Shown here: positions 6,528 through 7,621 of the stretch, piece by piece | How the letters are laid out: each line of letters begins with the position of its first letter | Numbering within the stretch: position 1 is the first letter of the stretch | Source of the DNA: Candidatus Methylomirabilota bacterium | GTDB taxonomy: Bacteria > Methylomirabilota > Methylomirabilia > Methylomirabilales > Methylomirabilaceae | Length of the DNA: 7,621 nt | Direction: 5' to 3' | NCBI GenBank assembly: GCA_028869615.1 | Contig: JAGWRQ010000097.1 | Span: 1-7,621 of the forward strand | Notes under the pieces: generated by a model | Told to the model about the DNA's origin: nothing | Seen by the model: only the letters and a program-made list of their open reading frames with translations | The model's database searches: none | Position numbers and translations under genes: made by a program

Positions 6528-6529
6528 TC
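6508..6529. repeat. 7-bp inverted repeat within the modA promoter region
   Basis: GATTGCG (6508-6514) and CGCAATC (6523-6529) are perfect inverted copies separated by eight bases. The repeat covers the candidate -35 and most of the spacer, a typical place for a repressor operator. There is no T-run after it in either direction, so a terminator for the porin gene is unlikely. It does not resemble the known ModE operator. The regulator, if any, is not in the window. Confidence 0.4.
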
Positions 6530-6583
6530 CGGGCCCAAATCGGCTCTTACGTGTAATCATCGCCAGCCGCCTCTACCTGTCGA

Positions 6584-7621
6584 TTAGAACTGGATCTGTA
6601 GCTCCGCGATCCCCTCGTGAACCAGCTCGCCGTGCGTGCTATTGCTCACGCCGATGGTATTCCGGCCCGGCCGGACATCGGTGAGGAGGTAGTTCGCCCG
6701 CAGTCGGACGCTGGGGTTGACATACCAGTTCAATCCGAGGGTGCCGGACCGCATCTCCAGCGGCCGCTCGCTGGTGCCAGAGGCTGCAGTAAAGGCGCCT
6801 TTGTTGTCATCAACCCGCAAATGCTCGTAGCGGCCGATGGCCTGCAGGCCGCTGCGCTTATTGCCGAAGACCCAGTAGCCGATCGACCCGTACCCACCCT
6901 GCATGATGAGGTTATCGAGAGGCGTGCCGCCGACGCCCAATTTGTCACGCTCCTGGGAGGCGTAGGCGTACTCACCCTTGATCATAAACGGATAGAAGTC
7001 GAACACGATATCACCGCCGCCGGTGACACGATCACCGTTGACCAAGAAGCCGTTCTGACTCGTCCCGCTGCCGTCGCCTCCCAATTTCCACCCCGTTGCC
7101 TGGACTGGATCGAAGCGGTGAAACGAGGTCCCACTGACAGGCGTCGTGACGCTGTTTGCGTCGGTCGCACCCTTCCCATTCACGATCCTGAAGGTACGAT
7201 GATCGGCATTCAGACCGATGGTGAGATTCCCGAAGGGCATCGGGGGTGAAAAGGTCACTCGCCCGGTAAACTCTTTGTCCCCATCGTTGTCGATGCCGCC
7301 GGGACACTGATCGATCCGACCGCAGCCGTTATAGATCCCAACCCCGTAGAAGACGGGTATACTGGCGAGTTTCAGATTGCCCTCGATGGTGGCGCCAAGC
7401 TGCCAGTCCGGGGATAGCGCCTTGGAGATGACCGCCCGCTCGGCGAAGTCCAGATCAGTAGAGGCGGTGATCATCTCGAGGCCGAATCGTGGCTTATATT
7501 GCCCTACGATCACCTTTGCCCACGGGGCATACGTGTAGCTGGCATAGCCCGCTTCGAGCCGTGCAGCACCTGTACTGGCACCACCTGGGGGTTGGGAACC
7601 AACACTACCGAAGGAGAGCTC
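6584..7621 (-). CDS. Phosphate-selective porin O/P-like outer-membrane protein, 5' end cut by window edge
   Basis: The frame is open from the window end (7621) to a TAA at 6584, giving 345 residues without the N-terminus; a GTG at 7513 is internal rather than the start, because the 36 codons before it read as plausible barrel sequence (ARLEAGYASYTYAPWAKV). Alternating aromatic/polar strands, many Gly and Tyr, and the terminal phenylalanine (ELQIQF) mark an outer-membrane beta-barrel. VIVGQYKPRFGLE near the beginning resembles the conserved inner region of OprO/OprP-type porins, whose barrels favour anions. A loop with two cysteines and an Asp-rich segment (7271-7324) is unusual. The gene ends 94 bp before modA on the same strand. 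A role in oxyanion passage is inferred from family and neighbours; it could instead be a general porin with no link to metal uptake. Confidence 0.82.
   Translation of the reverse strand, partial: ELSFGSVGSQPPGGASTGAARLEAGYASYTYAPWAKVIVGQYKPRFGLEMITASTDLDFAERAVISKALSPDWQLGATIEGNLKLASIPVFYGVGIYNGCGRIDQCPGGIDNDGDKEFTGRVTFSPPMPFGNLTIGLNADHRTFRIVNGKGATDANSVTTPVSGTSFHRFDPVQATGWKLGGDGSGTSQNGFLVNGDRVTGGGDIVFDFYPFMIKGEYAYASQERDKLGVGGTPLDNLIMQGGYGSIGYWVFGNKRSGLQAIGRYEHLRVDDNKGAFTAASGTSERPLEMRSGTLGLNWYVNPSVRLRANYLLTDVRPGRNTIGVSNSTHGELVHEGIAELQIQF

Noticed and set aside
6490..6583. Molybdenum-cofactor riboswitch or ModE operator upstream of modA
   Set aside because: The gap is only 94 bp and shows neither the ModE-type palindrome nor the multi-helix layout of the riboswitch; only a short inverted repeat is present.
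7514..7621. GTG at 7513 as the true start of the porin gene
   Set aside because: The frame continues upstream without a stop to the window edge with barrel-like sequence, and there is no signal peptide after 7513, so the real start lies outside.
1..7621. Mobile elements, CRISPR arrays, tRNA or rRNA genes
   Set aside because: No transposase, direct-repeat array, tRNA-like cloverleaf or rRNA sequence was recognised on either strand; the genes are ordinary, intact and co-oriented.

Overview
The window is a compact, moderately GC-rich bacterial segment in which every supported gene lies on the minus strand, so biological order runs from high to low coordinates. A beta-barrel porin and a periplasmic binding protein with a cleavable, non-lipoprotein signal peptide point to a Gram-negative cell envelope. 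The phylum cannot be settled from this sequence; an NC10 (Methylomirabilis-like), Nitrospirota or deltaproteobacterial-type genome would fit, but that is only a hunch.

Layout in transcription order: (1) the C-terminal part of a phosphate-selective porin O/P-type outer-membrane protein, whose start lies outside the window (6584-7621); (2) a 94-bp gap with a candidate promoter and a 7-bp inverted repeat; (3) modA, modB and modC, a complete molybdate ABC importer (6489 down to 3881); (4) a second permease and ATPase pair that looks like the tungstate importer parts tupB and tupC (3849 down to 2063), without a tupA binding protein in the window; (5) a 209-bp gap with a weak candidate promoter and a possible 51-codon leader ORF; (6) a small DUF465/YdcH-like coiled-coil protein translationally coupled to moaC, a molybdenum cofactor biosynthesis gene (1853 down to 1111); (7) an AcuC-type histone-deacetylase-fold enzyme cut at its C-terminus by the window edge (1060 down to 1).

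The shared theme is molybdenum/tungsten handling. The porin may let oxyanions cross the outer membrane, ModA captures molybdate (and possibly tungstate) in the periplasm, ModBC and TupBC move it inward, and MoaC makes the cyclic pyranopterin precursor of the cofactor that uses the metal. Several junctions overlap by 1-4 bases (modB/modC, tupB/tupC, DUF465/moaC), which suggests operon organisation. The most notable feature is the fusion of a full mod operon to a tupBC pair with no binding protein of its own, raising the possibility that one ModA feeds two permeases. I did not find a convincing wholly new system, phage, CRISPR array, tRNA or insertion sequence. No gene-free stretch exceeds 300 bases.
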